From the NCBI GenBank assembly GCA_002778195.1, contig PCDI01000001.1, forward strand, positions 5,901,338 to 5,965,337: a stretch of DNA of 64,000 bases, written 5' to 3'. Of this stretch, positions 21,975 to 32,989 are shown one piece after another. The position numbers were made by a program, and so were the translations under genes. Source of the DNA: Raffaelea ambrosiae. Its lineage: Eukaryota; Ascomycota; Sordariomycetes; Ophiostomatales; Ophiostomataceae. Numbering within the stretch: position 1 is the first letter of the stretch; the number at the start of each line of letters is the position of its first letter. Below the pieces are notes generated by a model. The model saw only the letters and a program-made list of their open reading frames with translations. It searched no databases and was not told the DNA's origin.

Positions 21975-24032
21975 TTACCGTACCTCCACCATCTCTTCTT
22001 CTGGCTCTTCTCGTGGCCGGCCCGCATTTGCTGCGTTTTCGGCCAGTCTCAAGTCGGCCGTAGTCAGCCGAAGATCCCGGCTGTATGGTCCAAATTCTTT
22101 CAGGAGGTCGGCGAGGCTGTCCTTGAGTGCCCCGAGGATCCCGTCCACCTCAGGACATGTGCGCTCAGGCTCCACATCCGTCCAGTGAATGGGGAAATTG
22201 GCCTTGAACGCGTCCAGCTTTCTCGCAACGACTGTCAGCTGCCGGATGATCTTGGCCACGTCCCGATGCACGTTACCAAACTTGTCTTCCGACAAGCTGT
22301 GCACAGCCAGTAGGCCCAGCGCGTTGATGGCGTTCACGTAGAGGCTCTGTTCACCGTACGGCTCGCCTAGGACGGCTGCCGTAATGCAATCTTGGAACTG
22401 GTGGCGAAATGGGTATCCGATAATAGGAAGGGCGAGGAAGGTCCGTACGATGTGCTGCACACTGCTGTCGGGGTTCTCGGGGCCGCTAACATCCCGTTGC
22501 ACCTCGATCAGCTTCTTCTTCGCGTCCCCAATGGCTCGCTTAGCGATGGGACTCAGTCGCGGAGACTGGTGTGGGTCTACCACCACCTTGGACACCATCT
22601 TCTCCACCTCGGCTTGGAAGTTCTTCTTCTGTGGCGTCACCGCCACGATCTGATCCTGCCTGAGTGGCTTGGTCATGCGCTTGGGCATATCTTCGTCCAC
22701 AAGTGAAGACTTGGGCGCCTGAGCCGACGCCTTGGGCGGGTCAATTCGCATCTCCAGGGTTTTGATCACGTCCAGGCAAATCTTGCATATCTGCGCCCAT
22801 GCCGCCCCATCTTTGCGGTCGATATCGGTGTATATAGCAGCGCGACGGTCGGGGAAGTCGCGCGCAATGAAAGCCAGCTCCCACATGGCGAACGCCTTGA
22901 TGTTGGGCTTCTTGCTCTTGAGGCCATTCAGTAAGCTGCCGTTTGGGTCCTTCGAGCCGGAGGTCAGGGGTTTTCCATCCTTCAGTGGCTCGTGAACTAG
23001 GAAGATAGAAAAGGCCGCGTTGCTGACGACTAGCAGAAGAGAGAGGAGGTAACCGGCCAGGAAGCAGCGCGGCAAGAAGTCCCATGACGATGCGAATGGT
23101 TTGGCCATGGGCGGGAGGGAGGACCTCGGCAGGCTGTAGAATGGGCGGAAGAAGACAAGTGTGGCCCGCCATGCCGTAGGTCGCAAGAAGATTGTGTAGA
23201 TGGGTACGCTCACGAACACGGAGGCAAGCGCCCGCGTAAGCGAAGAGATGGCATAGATGTGGAAGTTTAACGCCAGCTCCTTATATAGTTGGCTGGTTCG
23301 TCCAGCACCCGGTGACTTCTTGCCTGGCTTGGCCGATCCTAGAACCAAGCGGTCGTTGTCCCAGAACATGTGAAGAGCGGCATTGGTGAGGCCAACAAAG
23401 ACCATGTGCACAACCAGAAACAGGGCCCGCTCATTTAGACGTGTGCGGTCGCCGGTGAAGTGCGTGATCCAGCTGAGGTTGGCGCTCTCGGACGCAGACC
23501 AGCGGTAGACATGGCCGTATATCCACCCTGCCAGGCCGTAAGAGAAGAGCGTTTCGAGGGTCTTCTGCTTGAATGCATTGTAGGCAAACGTTTCAAACGG
23601 CGAGGTTGAGGTTCGGATGCCGATATGGTATTGCGCTATGCGCAAAATGATGATGATGAGACCGCAGAAGAAAATGGCGAGGGCTCGGAAGCCGGCGCCG
23701 CTGAGAGGAAACCATACCCAGAGCCCTAAAGACGAAGAACAAAAACAACAAAGTTAGCCGCAGAGCCCACCACACATATATGCAAAAAATAAACAAAAAA
23801 AAAAGCACGAGGCAGCCCCCTAAATATGCAAAACGGCCGCTTTTGATGACCCAGAGAGAAACGCACATGCTGGCCAGCTCGAGAGAAATAGGGATTCGAC
23901 GTAAGCGATACCGAGAAGAACCAGCGCCGTCGAGGAGAACCGTCGGTGCAGCGCAGGCTGAAGAAAGTCTTTGTAGGGAGGTATCCGGCGGACGGGCACC
24001 GAGGAGTGGGGAGGAACAGAAGCCGCCGACAT
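21975..24032 (-). CDS. NDC1: Transmembrane nucleoporin Ndc1
   Basis: Pore-membrane protein of about 638 residues that anchors the nuclear pore complex and, in yeasts, the spindle pole body. Exons are 23867-24032 and 21975-23725, with a 141-base intron. The join in phase 1 gives SSWPAWLWVWFPLSGAGFR. The N-terminal IPPYKDFLQPALHRRFSS and the following hydrophobic segments match the Ndc1/Nup family; at least five membrane segments lie in the first ~290 residues. The C-terminal half is soluble, with KAFAMWELAFIARDFPDRR and HIVRTFLALPIIGYPFRHQF as conserved blocks. It shares a divergent promoter region with PEP12. Confidence 0.9.
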
Positions 24033-24702
24033 TCTTTCAGCACATTGCCAACGGTGCAGGCCGGTAGTGCGGTCAGCGTTGTCGGGGAAAGGGCCACAAG
24101 CGACTGTGTTGTGTGTCGTGGTGAGTTGGTCGTCACAAAAGAGCTTTCCTGGAAGCTTGGAGATATAAGTAAATAACAACACCAAACAAGGCCAACTGAA
24201 AAATATGCCCAGTGGGACCCTGGCGCGTAGTGTATGAAGAAGCTGCCTTATCGCGCGCGCTGGCCAAGGCAACCAGACGTTGTCTTGTGATGGTACACGT
24301 GACCCTTTATGTCATTTTGACCCACACGTGACAGCGTTACGGTCGCTTGCGACGCTCATGATGCAGCAGCCCAGGCGGCGAAACACAGGCAGCCTCCATT
24401 TCCTGGGATCCGGCGTCCACCGAGTGCACCATACCCTTTTTTGTGACCTTTGCGCTCACATCACAAGCCTGATTATTTTTTTCTCTGTCTCCGCCCCTCT
24501 CTCTTTTTGCTTTTGAACCCACGGTCATTTCCACATCGCCAGCTGGTCTTCTGCTGTGCCCGATTTCGGCTGGTTTAACGAGCAAATAACGCAACAAGAA
24601 CCAACTTCTTCCCTCTCCGAAAGCGAACCAATTTCCACCCTCAAAACAACAACAACAAAAAAAAAAACGACGAAAGCAAATTTGACTTATCTTCTATCCG
24701 CC
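24033..24702. other. Divergent promoter region NDC1/PEP12
   Basis: Between two start codons on opposite strands. The PEP12 side is an A/C-rich leader with CAA repeats near 24645-24660. No gene seen. Confidence 0.5.
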
Positions 24703-25603
24703 ATGTCTTTCGATCAGCTGTCGTCTATGGAGTCCGGTCGCCGGAGTGGTGGCGGTGCCTACTCGGACGACCCGAACTTCAAGAACCTGACGCAGCAGCT
24801 CAACAACAAGCTGTTCAAGGTGCAGGGCAACATTGCCAACCTATCGCGGGACATCGGCCACCTGGGCACGCGACAGGACAATGCGCGTGTGCGCGAGCGG
24901 GTGAACGACATGATGGAGGAGTCGCGTGGGATGTTCAAGGAGATTGGCGAAGGCGTGAAGAAGGTGCAGGGTTGGGAGGATGTCACGGTAGGTCCCTGGG
25001 TGGCTGTTGCATTTCTGTTCTTTTACTTTTCTTTGTTCACGCTTTTCGTTCCATGTTTACTGACTTTCTTGCTAGCCTAATCAAAGATACACGCAACAGA
25101 AACTCTCCCGCGAGTTCCAGTCCGCCCTCACGGAGTTCCAGAACCTCCAGCGCCAGGCTCTCGAGAAAGAAAAGGCATCCGTGTCGGCCGCCCGGGCCGC
25201 AGTCGACGAAGGCGGAGCCGAGGGCGGCGAGACTGGCAGTCAGTCTCAACTCCTCCTTCAAGAACAGCAACAGGAACTGTCCCGGCTGGCCCCGCAGGAC
25301 GACGTCGACTTCCAGGAGGCGCTCATTATCGAACGCGAGGAGGAGATCCGCAATATTGAGCAGGGCGTGGGCGACCTCAACGTGCTGTTCACGCAGGTGG
25401 CCACCATGGTGAGCGAGCAGGGCGAGCAGCTGGACAGCATTGCCGACAACGTGGAGAACGTGCGGGACGACACGCGGGGCGCGGACTACGAGCTGCGGTC
25501 GGCAGCGCGGTACCAGAAAAACGCCCGGAGCACAGCATGTTGCTTGCTGCTGATCCTGTCGGTAATCCTCACGATTATTTTGCTCGCGGTGTTCCTGGGT
25601 TGA
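24703..25603 (+). CDS. PEP12: Endosomal Qa-SNARE syntaxin Pep12
   Basis: Tail-anchored t-SNARE of about 270 residues for fusion at the late endosome. Exons are 24703-24987 and 25076-25603, joined in phase 0 as GWEDVT then PNQRYTQQKLSREFQ. The N-terminal Habc region (LTQQLNNKLFKVQGNIANLS) is followed by a Gln/Ala-rich linker and the SNARE helix. The helix contains ALIIEREEEIRNIEQGV and the zero-layer Gln in MVSEQGEQLDSIADNVE. The C-terminal anchor is STACCLLLILSVILTIILLA with only a few lumenal residues. Pep12 is preferred over a plasma-membrane Sso-type syntaxin by length and the linker sequence. Confidence 0.9.
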
Positions 25604-26017
25604 GAGACCACGCACTGCTCCGATTCCCCCCTTTCATTTCGTTTGTCTCCTTTGGTCTCGAGAGAATGCGCTTGGGATTTCTATGGTGCATAGGGCGTTT
25701 TTTGCGAGGAAGGAATTTTTGTCCTGTCCTGTCCTGTTCTTTTTTCTGTTTACACACAAACTTTCTGCATCCCTTTTGTGCCCGATTATTCAGTATCTAC
25801 CATGCCTGGGCGTTTCTGGCGTCGATATCTCATTCCTTCCGTATTTCATATACTTCGAAGATTCGCTATGTACTTTTCTTTGCTGCCCCCCCTTTTTGGA
25901 GAGTTGGTGCCCAACCCCCTAATAATGTCATCCATCGTTGTACATACGAGAATCTATTTTGCACTATCGTACATTTCCTCCGACATGTCAAACTTTCAAG
26001 GCACTGCTCGCGCTTCG
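25604..26017. other. Convergent 3' flanks of PEP12 and COX18
   Basis: Pyrimidine-rich 414-base region between two stop codons. No gene seen. Confidence 0.5.
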
Positions 26018-27337
26018 TCATTTTTTTGGCGTGGTGGTGGTGGAAGGTCCCGACGGCACGACCCAAGCCAGGTCATCCTGTGGTGTGCTTGATGGTCTCT
26101 TCGCCACTGGAAAGACAGAGCGCAGGCCTCTGGTGATCAGAAAGCTACTCATCGACGAGCATATCCAATATAGATGAATCGAGCAGGGGAAGTGAAGAGT
26201 CGCTGGGCCTACGACTAATGACAGGATCAGCAGCGACCTCTGAATGCCGCGCAGCCGAGCTCCTTTCGCAGTGACAGGAGGTGACATGCCCTTGGACATA
26301 TCGAGGCCGAACAGCGCCCGCCGTCCAGCATCTGTGGGTGGAAGTATGTTGGCAAACAGCAAGGCAGACAAGGCGAACGGCAGGATATAGTACGGGTCAG
26401 GCACCGTCAGATCGGTGAACCAAAAGATACCGCCCGTGGCCAGCGATGGATCCGTTGGCAAATGGACCAGAGGCATGGCATCAGAGACAGTTCCGGCCGC
26501 CGAGGTAACAGGTCCCGCCGTTATCTCGTCAATAGGCAGACCAGCTGTGGCTGCAGCAGTAGAAGCAGCGCCACCCATCGCACCGTCTGCGGGATTCCCA
26601 CCAGAACGGAAGATCAGCCCCAGCAAACCAGCAGGGGCACCGCTCATGCGCCTCAAAGCCTCAATCACCACAAGCCACGGCGGTAGACTCAAGATGTTGC
26701 TCCAGAGCTTCCACTCTTGCACACCAAACTTCTTGTACAGCCGAGCGGTGGTCTTCTCCAGGCGCTTTGTGGCTTCCAGCCTCTCAGCGGCAGCATCGAG
26801 TTTGGGCCGCGGAAGGTTCAGCTTGGCCTGTCGGCGGGCTTCATTGCGCCACTCCATGCGGACTCGCATCCCGTGCAGAGCACCCCACGTCCACAGCATT
26901 TCGTTCAGACGGTCCCTCTTCTGGGCCATCTTCTGGGTGTATATGCCAAAAGGTATGCGAACCATCAGGTTGACTCCCAGAGCCAGCAGTGGAATGGTAA
27001 TGTACCAGGGCGTGCCCGTGACAATGTGCAGCTGGGAAATGGCGGCTTCCGTAGCATCCACGGCCGTGTTGACTAACGTAGACATGTGGAAGCTACGACG
27101 GGTTGACCTCGCAAGGGTCGGTCCGGCCAGTCTCCCCGACAGACATGCCTGAAATATCACTGGCTGTATCCGCCGAGATATGAGGCTGTGCTGAGGTTGC
27201 TGCCGTAGTGAAGCCGAGCTGGCCTTGCGATGTTGCCGTTGTGATATTGGCAAAAGCCGGGCTGCGCGGGATGGTGGTGCCAGCCATGACGCCGCCAAGC
27301 GCAGAGAGTTTGCTCCCCTTGAGACTGGAAGAGCCAT
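26018..27337 (-). CDS. COX18: Mitochondrial Oxa1-family insertase Cox18
   Basis: Single-exon gene for a 439-residue inner-membrane protein of the Oxa1/YidC/Alb3 family. Cox18 exports the C-terminal domain of Cox2 during cytochrome oxidase assembly. The N-terminus is Arg/Ser/Ala-rich without acids (RLAASWLAPPSRAARLLP), as expected of a mitochondrial presequence. Membrane segments include WYITIPLLALGVNLMVRIPF, a second near LPPWLVVIEALRRM, YYILPFALSALLFANIL and LVVGPATLHFPCSIHLYWIC. A long Arg/Lys-rich matrix loop follows the first one. The fungal Cox18 (Oxa2) type fits better than Oxa1 because of the final HFPCSIHLYW motif. An in-frame upstream ATG was not used. Confidence 0.87.
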   Translation of the reverse strand: MALPVSRGANSLRLAASWLAPPSRAARLLPISQRQHRKASSASLRQQPQHSLISRRIQPVIFQACLSGRLAGPTLARSTRRSFHMSTLVNTAVDATEAAISQLHIVTGTPWYITIPLLALGVNLMVRIPFGIYTQKMAQKRDRLNEMLWTWGALHGMRVRMEWRNEARRQAKLNLPRPKLDAAAERLEATKRLEKTTARLYKKFGVQEWKLWSNILSLPPWLVVIEALRRMSGAPAGLLGLIFRSGGNPADGAMGGAASTAAATAGLPIDEITAGPVTSAAGTVSDAMPLVHLPTDPSLATGGIFWFTDLTVPDPYYILPFALSALLFANILPPTDAGRRALFGLDMSKGMSPPVTAKGARLRGIQRSLLILSLVVGPATLHFPCSIHLYWICSSMSSFLITRGLRSVFPVAKRPSSTPQDDLAWVVPSGPSTTTTPKK

Positions 27338-27986
27338 CGCGCAGTGAGTAGGTATTGGGGGAGCACAGAGAATCAGAGAACCTCCACGTCTTATATGTGG
27401 ACTGACATTCGAAATGACAGCTTCCCAACAATCAGGGTCCCGAAGAAAAAAACTGACGACGTGAATGCTGCCAACCTACCAATGGCGCAGTGGTGCTAAA
27501 TTCCGACACTAGTCTTTGTCTTATTGTAGGGTGGTAACAGCGCAAAACGGCAGGAGCGACCGGCCACTGGGCACCGTCGCAATTCCCCGTGTTGGACGGA
27601 CGTCACAGTCAGCACTCGAGCTGGGAGCTGCCCTGAAAAAAGGTGGGGGAGTTCAGGAGGCTCCATCGTGTTAACAGCGTCTTTTTTTGTGGTATTTAAA
27701 TTATTGATCCCACGTGTCTCGTTCCACACCTCGAACTATCTTGTTTTACCTCTGCACAGACAGCCATGGTGACCCCTGTTACCGCTTGCAGCCTCGGACG
27801 GCCCTTTCCGATACACCGTGTTTGCCACTGAAGCCCAACGACAGCCAACAGCATCCAACGACAGTTCCCTTTGGAAAGCCAACCGAGTTGGCTAAGCTCT
27901 GTCCTGAAACTGCTTTCCTGAACAAGAAGAACACCAAGAACGACATAAGACCTTTGTTACATTCATATATCTCGAACCCCTCTCGG
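27338..27986. other. Divergent promoter region COX18/ALG11
   Basis: Between divergent start codons. An open frame upstream of 27987 on the plus strand begins with GTG, not ATG, and has no conserved sequence, so it is treated as leader. Confidence 0.5.
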
Positions 27987-29876
27987 ATGGAGACTGGGCA
28001 ATGCACAACGCCGCCGGGGCACTCCTGGTTTGCCGCCCGGTGTGACGACCCATCTGCCAGCAAGACGCGCTACACCGTGGCCGCGATTATCACGACGCTC
28101 GTCATCACGGGCGTGCTGTTGCCGACGATATGGCGCCTGGCCGGAGCCACGCTCGGCTGCTACCTGCGCCGTAAAACGAGAAGTCAACGACAGCATATTC
28201 TAGCGGTCATGGAGGCAGACCAGAAGCGATTTGATGAGGAGCAGGCGGCGAAGAGCGGCGCCGCCGATAAGAAGGAAAACAGCAGCGACGATGACTGGGA
28301 GAACGTGGAGACCTACACGGCCGGGTCGGCCGGCAATGGTGAAAAGGGAGAGAAGGACTGGGATGGCATCGTGGGGTTCTTCCACCCATTCTGGTGAGTA
28401 GAGGTGGCCAAGGACCAGGTCTGGGTATACTTCTTGTCTTCTCCAATGCTAACAGAACAGCAATGCCGGTGGCGGCGGCGAACGTGTGCTCTGGGCAGCC
28501 ATTCGAGCCACGCAGCAACGCTGGCCCAAGGCCAAGTGTGTTGTCTACACGGGCGATCATGATGCTTACAAGGACGCCATTCTGGCTCGTGTCCGGGTAC
28601 GCTACTGTTATGCACCCCCCCCCCCCCCCGGGAGCGCCTCGTCTTTGCCGGCCTCTCTTGCTGACAACTGCACTTTCAGGACCGCTTCAACATTCACTTA
28701 CATCCCCCAACCATTGCTTTCCTCTACCTCTCCACACGTCATTGGGTGCTCGCATCGACGTGGCCGCACTTCACGCTCGCCGGCCAGTCTTTCGGCTCCA
28801 TCATCATGGCCTGGGACGCCTTCTCGCTGCTCGTGCCCGACATCTTTATCGACACCATGGGCTATGCCTTTTCGCTGGGGTTCTCGAAGTTGCTCTTCAG
28901 TGGTGTCCCCACCGGTGCTTATGTCCACTACCCGACGATCTCGACCGACATGCTCGAGTCCCTAGATCCGAAATCCTCCGTCGGCAGGCAGGGCGTCAAT
29001 GCGGGCCAGGGCGTCGGCACCCGCGGCCAGGTCAAGCGCATCTACTGGCAGCTCTTTGCGCGGCTGTACGCCTCGGTCGGCTCGTCCATTGATGTGGTTA
29101 TGACCAACTCGACCTGGACGCAGGGCCACATCCAGAAGCTCTGGGGGCCACTGCGTGCGAAAAAAAGCGGTTCCCGGAACAAGGACCCCCGCAACACGGA
29201 CATTGCCGTCGTATACCCGCCCGTGGCTGTGAGCGAGCTCGAGCAGGAGGTGGACGTGTCACCGGCAAGCGAGGCCGCTCGTGAGAAAGTGCTCGTGTAC
29301 ATTGCCCAGTTCCGCCCGGAAAAGAACCACCCCCTGATTCTGCAGGCGTTTGCTACGTACCTCAAGCGACAGCGGAAAGACGAAAACAGCCCCCCTCCGG
29401 CCAAGCTCATCCTCATTGGCAGCGTTCGCGACGACCACGACTCAAAGCGGGTGTATCAGCTGCGGCTGCTGGTCAACAACGAGCTGCACATCCGCGATGC
29501 GGTCGAGTTCCACCTGGACTCGCCGTGGCCCGAGATCCTCAAATGGCTGCGGCGCTCGTCGGTGGGCGTCAACGGCATGTGGAACGAGCACTTTGGCATT
29601 GGCGTGGTCGAGTACCAGGCGGCCGGGCTGGTGTCGGTGGTGCATAACAGCGGCGGACCGAAGCTGGATATTGTGACCGAGGTGGACGGGTTGCCCACGG
29701 GTTTCCACGCGACGACGGCCGACGAGTTTGCCGACGCGTTCGAGAAGGCACTCTCGGTGCCGGACCCACTGGCCTGGCGTGAGCGGGCACGGCGGTCGGC
29801 GAAGCGGTTTACAGAAGAAGAGTTTGCGCGCAAGTGGGTGGAGCAGACGGAGAAGCTGGTGGCGTTGTTAAAGTGA
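27987..29876 (+). CDS. ALG11: ALG11 alpha-1,2-mannosyltransferase
   Basis: ER-membrane glycosyltransferase of about 579 residues that adds the fourth and fifth mannoses to the dolichol-linked oligosaccharide on the cytosolic face. Exons are 27987-28393, 28461-28596 and 28680-29876. The joins give GFFHPFCNAGGGGERVLWAA and DAILARVRDRFNIHLHPPTI, both landmark blocks of Alg11. One N-terminal membrane segment (TTLVITGVLLPTIWRLAGAT) precedes an acidic linker. The GT4 signature EHFGIGVVEYQAAG lies near the C-terminus, and RPEKNHPLILQAF is the nucleotide-binding turn. The second intron contains a 15-base C run (28615-28629), a likely sequencing weak point. Confidence 0.95.
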
Positions 29877-30301
29877 ACATGGGAGAGGAGATGTTACCGA
29901 GATGCGTTTCCTTTTCTTTTCGTTACTTTCCATTTTTGACTTCCCACTCTTCCGTCAATAGACTTTTCATATCTTGTGGATACCCCCAATGAATCTTCAA
30001 AAGAGCAAATCAACATTTGCAGCCCGCACAGATGAAATCTTGAATTTACAGCATCTTTGATCGCCTTTGATCGTGTTTTGGGGTTGGGTTTGGGTTTGGA
30101 TTTGATTTTTTTTTCTCGCCCTGTTCTAACTTACATTTGTATATGCGTTCTTTCTATAACGAACAAACAAACAAACAAAAAAGAAAGAGCAGTGTCCGCT
30201 GTGCTCTACTGACTTGCTCATAAATTCCCCAAAACTCCCCTGATACTTTCTCCCGTGGTGTGCTTTCATACCTACTGCTGTGTATCTTCCCGCTGCCCCT
30301 C
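29877..30301. other. Convergent 3' flanks of ALG11 and the gamma-glutamyltransferase gene
   Basis: 425 bases between two stop codons, with an AAAC tetranucleotide run near 30163-30180. No gene seen. Confidence 0.5.
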
Positions 30302-32393
30302 TCACAGAACAGCACCGCCGCTGTTCTTCTGCCGCGGCTCACCCACGGCCTCAAAGAGACCGTCCACTATCCGGATCCCTTGTGCGGCGCTCACGCCCAG
30401 GCGCACCCACGCCACATCGTGGCCTTTGTCCTCCATGCTCGCTACCGTCGCATTGTCAAAACCGTACTCAAACTGCACCGTGTTGGGCGCCAACTGGTCG
30501 TGCAGCCGTGGCGCTTCTAGAGCCTCTAACATGGTCATGTTGTGCTCCAGCACGTGCCACGCCACCTGGGCCGATGACGAGATGATGCGGCTGCCGCCAG
30601 CCGCGCCGGTCACCAAAACCAGGTTGCGCTCTTCGTCTTCGGCCATGATGGGGCTAATCGAGCTGAGGGGCCGCTTGCCGGGGCGGATAAAGTTGGCCGG
30701 GCTGGGCGGGTAGCCGAACTCGTTATCCGAGTCCGGGATCGAAAAGTCGTTCATCTGGTTGTTGAGGATGACACCTGTTTCGGGGTCCATCACCAGCGAG
30801 CCAAAGAGCGTATTGACAGTGGTTGTGCTGCTGACGGCAAAGCCGCTGCGGTCGGCTGTGACCACATGGCTGGTGCCATGGCCGGGTTGCGCATAGGTGC
30901 CCTCGGGGTTGTAGTCCTTGACGGGAAGTGTCGAGTTGTCCAGAATCTTGTGGCGCACGCCCACGGCCCAGTCGGATGACAGCAAGTCGGCCTCGAGGGC
31001 CGCAACTCCGTCGACAAAGGCCGGGTCACCAAAGTGCGTGCGAGCACCATATCCAAACCTCATGGCCTCGTCGAAACGGTGGGTAGTCAGGTTGACGTCG
31101 TCACTGGCGTCGTCCTTGGGGAACTTGTCCATCGTGTTGAGGATGGCCAGAGCGACGGCACCCGACGACGGCGCCCCGGTTGAAAACAGAACCTTGCCGG
31201 CGTACTTGGTGCTCACAGCCGGACGCACAACGGCGCTGTATTTGGCGTAGTCCCCCAAAGTGATGGAGCCGTTATTCTTGTTGATGATGTCGACCATCGA
31301 CTTGGCTGTGTTTTGTGTCAGTATGAAGACAGACGAATTCGCCCATATCACTGACCAAACGTACCCATCTTTCCGTGATAGAAGATATCCACGCCATGCT
31401 CCGCAATCTGTTCCAGAGTGCTATTGATTGGATGTCAGAAGATGAACTGCAAAAAATACAATCATTTGCGTGAGACTTACTTGGCGTAGCGCTTGCGCGT
31501 GATTGTGTCCCCTAGCCTGAGACGCGTCCCATTGGGCGCAAAATCCTCGGCCCAAATGGGGTCGTCGACCAAGAAGTCTCCAACATAGTCCTTGATGTAC
31601 TCTGTAGCACTGTCCATGTAGCGCACAAGATCCTCAGATACTGGAGATGCAATGTTAGAGACTGTTTCCAGAAAGAGGCGACCACCGTTGTATAGATGCA
31701 GCACATGCCTGGGAAGCCGTCTCTTGCGACATGGACAGCTGGTGTCACTACACTCTTCCACGGAAGCACCTAGAAACTCAGTCAGCCACTTCGAAAGGGT
31801 CACAGATTTTATCCTCACTTCTTCATTACTAGTAAACTTGACGTACACCATAGCGTCCGTGGAGATAGGCTAGACCACGAAGCTCACCGGGGACACTGAC
31901 GGCCAGACCACCGATGACACTGCCAATGGTGTTCCCCCGGTACATGTCTTCGTAGGCCGAGGCAGGCGCCGTCTCGCGGTAGTCAACAGACTCGTACCGG
32001 CCCTCGGGAGTGCGGATCAGCATGAAGCCGCCACCACCAATGCCCGAATGGTACATGCCAATTGTGCCTACACAGAGGGTCGTGCCCACCATGGCATCTG
32101 CCGCGTTTCCACCTAGTGCCAGAAGATCTATGCCAATCTGAGAGCAAATGGAGCTCTCACTGGCAACACCACCTTTGGGGCCGAAACCGGCCTTGAGATT
32201 GGCCGCATTGCTCTTGTCATCGCTGAGCGTTTGCTGCAGTGGCGGCCGGGCCAAGACTGGCTCGCCTGCCAGGACCAGGAGCGGGAGCAGCCAGTCCCGG
32301 AGTGCGGACGGGTAACCTGAGAAACGTGAGCTTGCTTGGCCAGCAACATAGGAGATGAGTGCAGCTTAAGCTTGGAGAGGTTAACTCACGCAT
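30302..32393 (-). CDS. Gamma-glutamyltransferase
   Basis: Ntn-hydrolase of about 584 residues that cleaves the gamma-glutamyl bond of glutathione, here secretory or vacuolar. Six exons are inferred: 32390-32393, 31847-32316, 31709-31769, 31481-31640, 31365-31420 and 30302-31305. The first contributes only ATG plus one base and supplies the start of the leader MRYPSALRDWLLPLLVLAG. The joins restore YGVLPWKSVV, DGFPVSEDLVRYMDSATE, KRYANTLEQIAEHG and HGKMAKSMVDII. The autoprocessing Thr is in GHGTSHVVTADRSG; the substrate-binding block is RPLSSISPIM and GAAGGSRI follows. The intron at 31641-31708 starts with GC (AG|GCATGT) and has a CTAAC branch site. The microexon is the least certain part. Confidence 0.88.
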
Positions 32394-32966
32394 GGCGGAA
32401 GATCGGATTGGCTGCGCCGGTCGGAAGGACAGGGGAAAAGGCGCGCAAAAGTGCTTAAATCAAAGAACAACTCCGACAGCCCCAGGTACCGTGAAAAATA
32501 GAAGGCATAAATAGAAGGTTAGGTGATGAAGTAACTGTAGGGAGGAAAGACAGGGGTCCTGGAGCTGGTCGGTGAGATTTGTAAGAGGAGTGAAGCTAGA
32601 GATAGCCTAACAACGGCCGATAAGGCGTAACAGCGACATGGATATGGCGCAGAATGCGCTGTATCTTACTACTACGAATTGCCGGACTGGGAGAATTACA
32701 TAATACGCCCAACTAGGAAGTTGCAATAGACATGGGGTGGACAGGGGAGAGGATATGGGGGCACGGGGTAGACCAATCACTGGGCGGGCATTTCTGGTTA
32801 AGAGGCACCTCTTAAAAAAAAAAACTTAGTCATCTTTACAAAAAAAAAAAAGGCCGAAAAGACGAGACAACATCTCTCTCCAAGAAGCAACAGACGAACA
32901 AAAATCTTCTAGTCATTCGCATGTTTCAGCGCGTGGTTGGTTTTCTGTTTCTAGGTGGCTCGATCC
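32394..32966. other. Divergent promoter region GGT/TRM2
   Basis: 573 bases between divergent starts, with A-rich runs near 32813-32850. An upstream ATG for TRM2 lies at 32921 (see separate entry). No gene seen. Confidence 0.5.
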
Positions 32967-32989
32967 ATGAAGTCCGCCATCTTCTGTAG
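32921..32989 (+). promoter_or_regulatory. Upstream ORF overlapping the first TRM2 start
   Basis: An ATG at 32921 opens a 22-codon frame ending TAG at 32987-32989, out of frame with and overlapping the TRM2 ATG at 32967. After its stop, the next ATG on the plus strand in any frame is the in-frame Met64 of TRM2 at 33156. This arrangement could bias ribosomes toward the shorter form. A pyrimidine-rich CTGTTTCTAG at 32945-32954 could instead be an intron acceptor that would remove the uORF. Confidence 0.4.

Noticed and set aside
28615..28629. 15-base C run as a regulatory element
   Set aside because: It lies inside the second ALG11 intron and is more likely a simple homopolymer or sequencing weak point.
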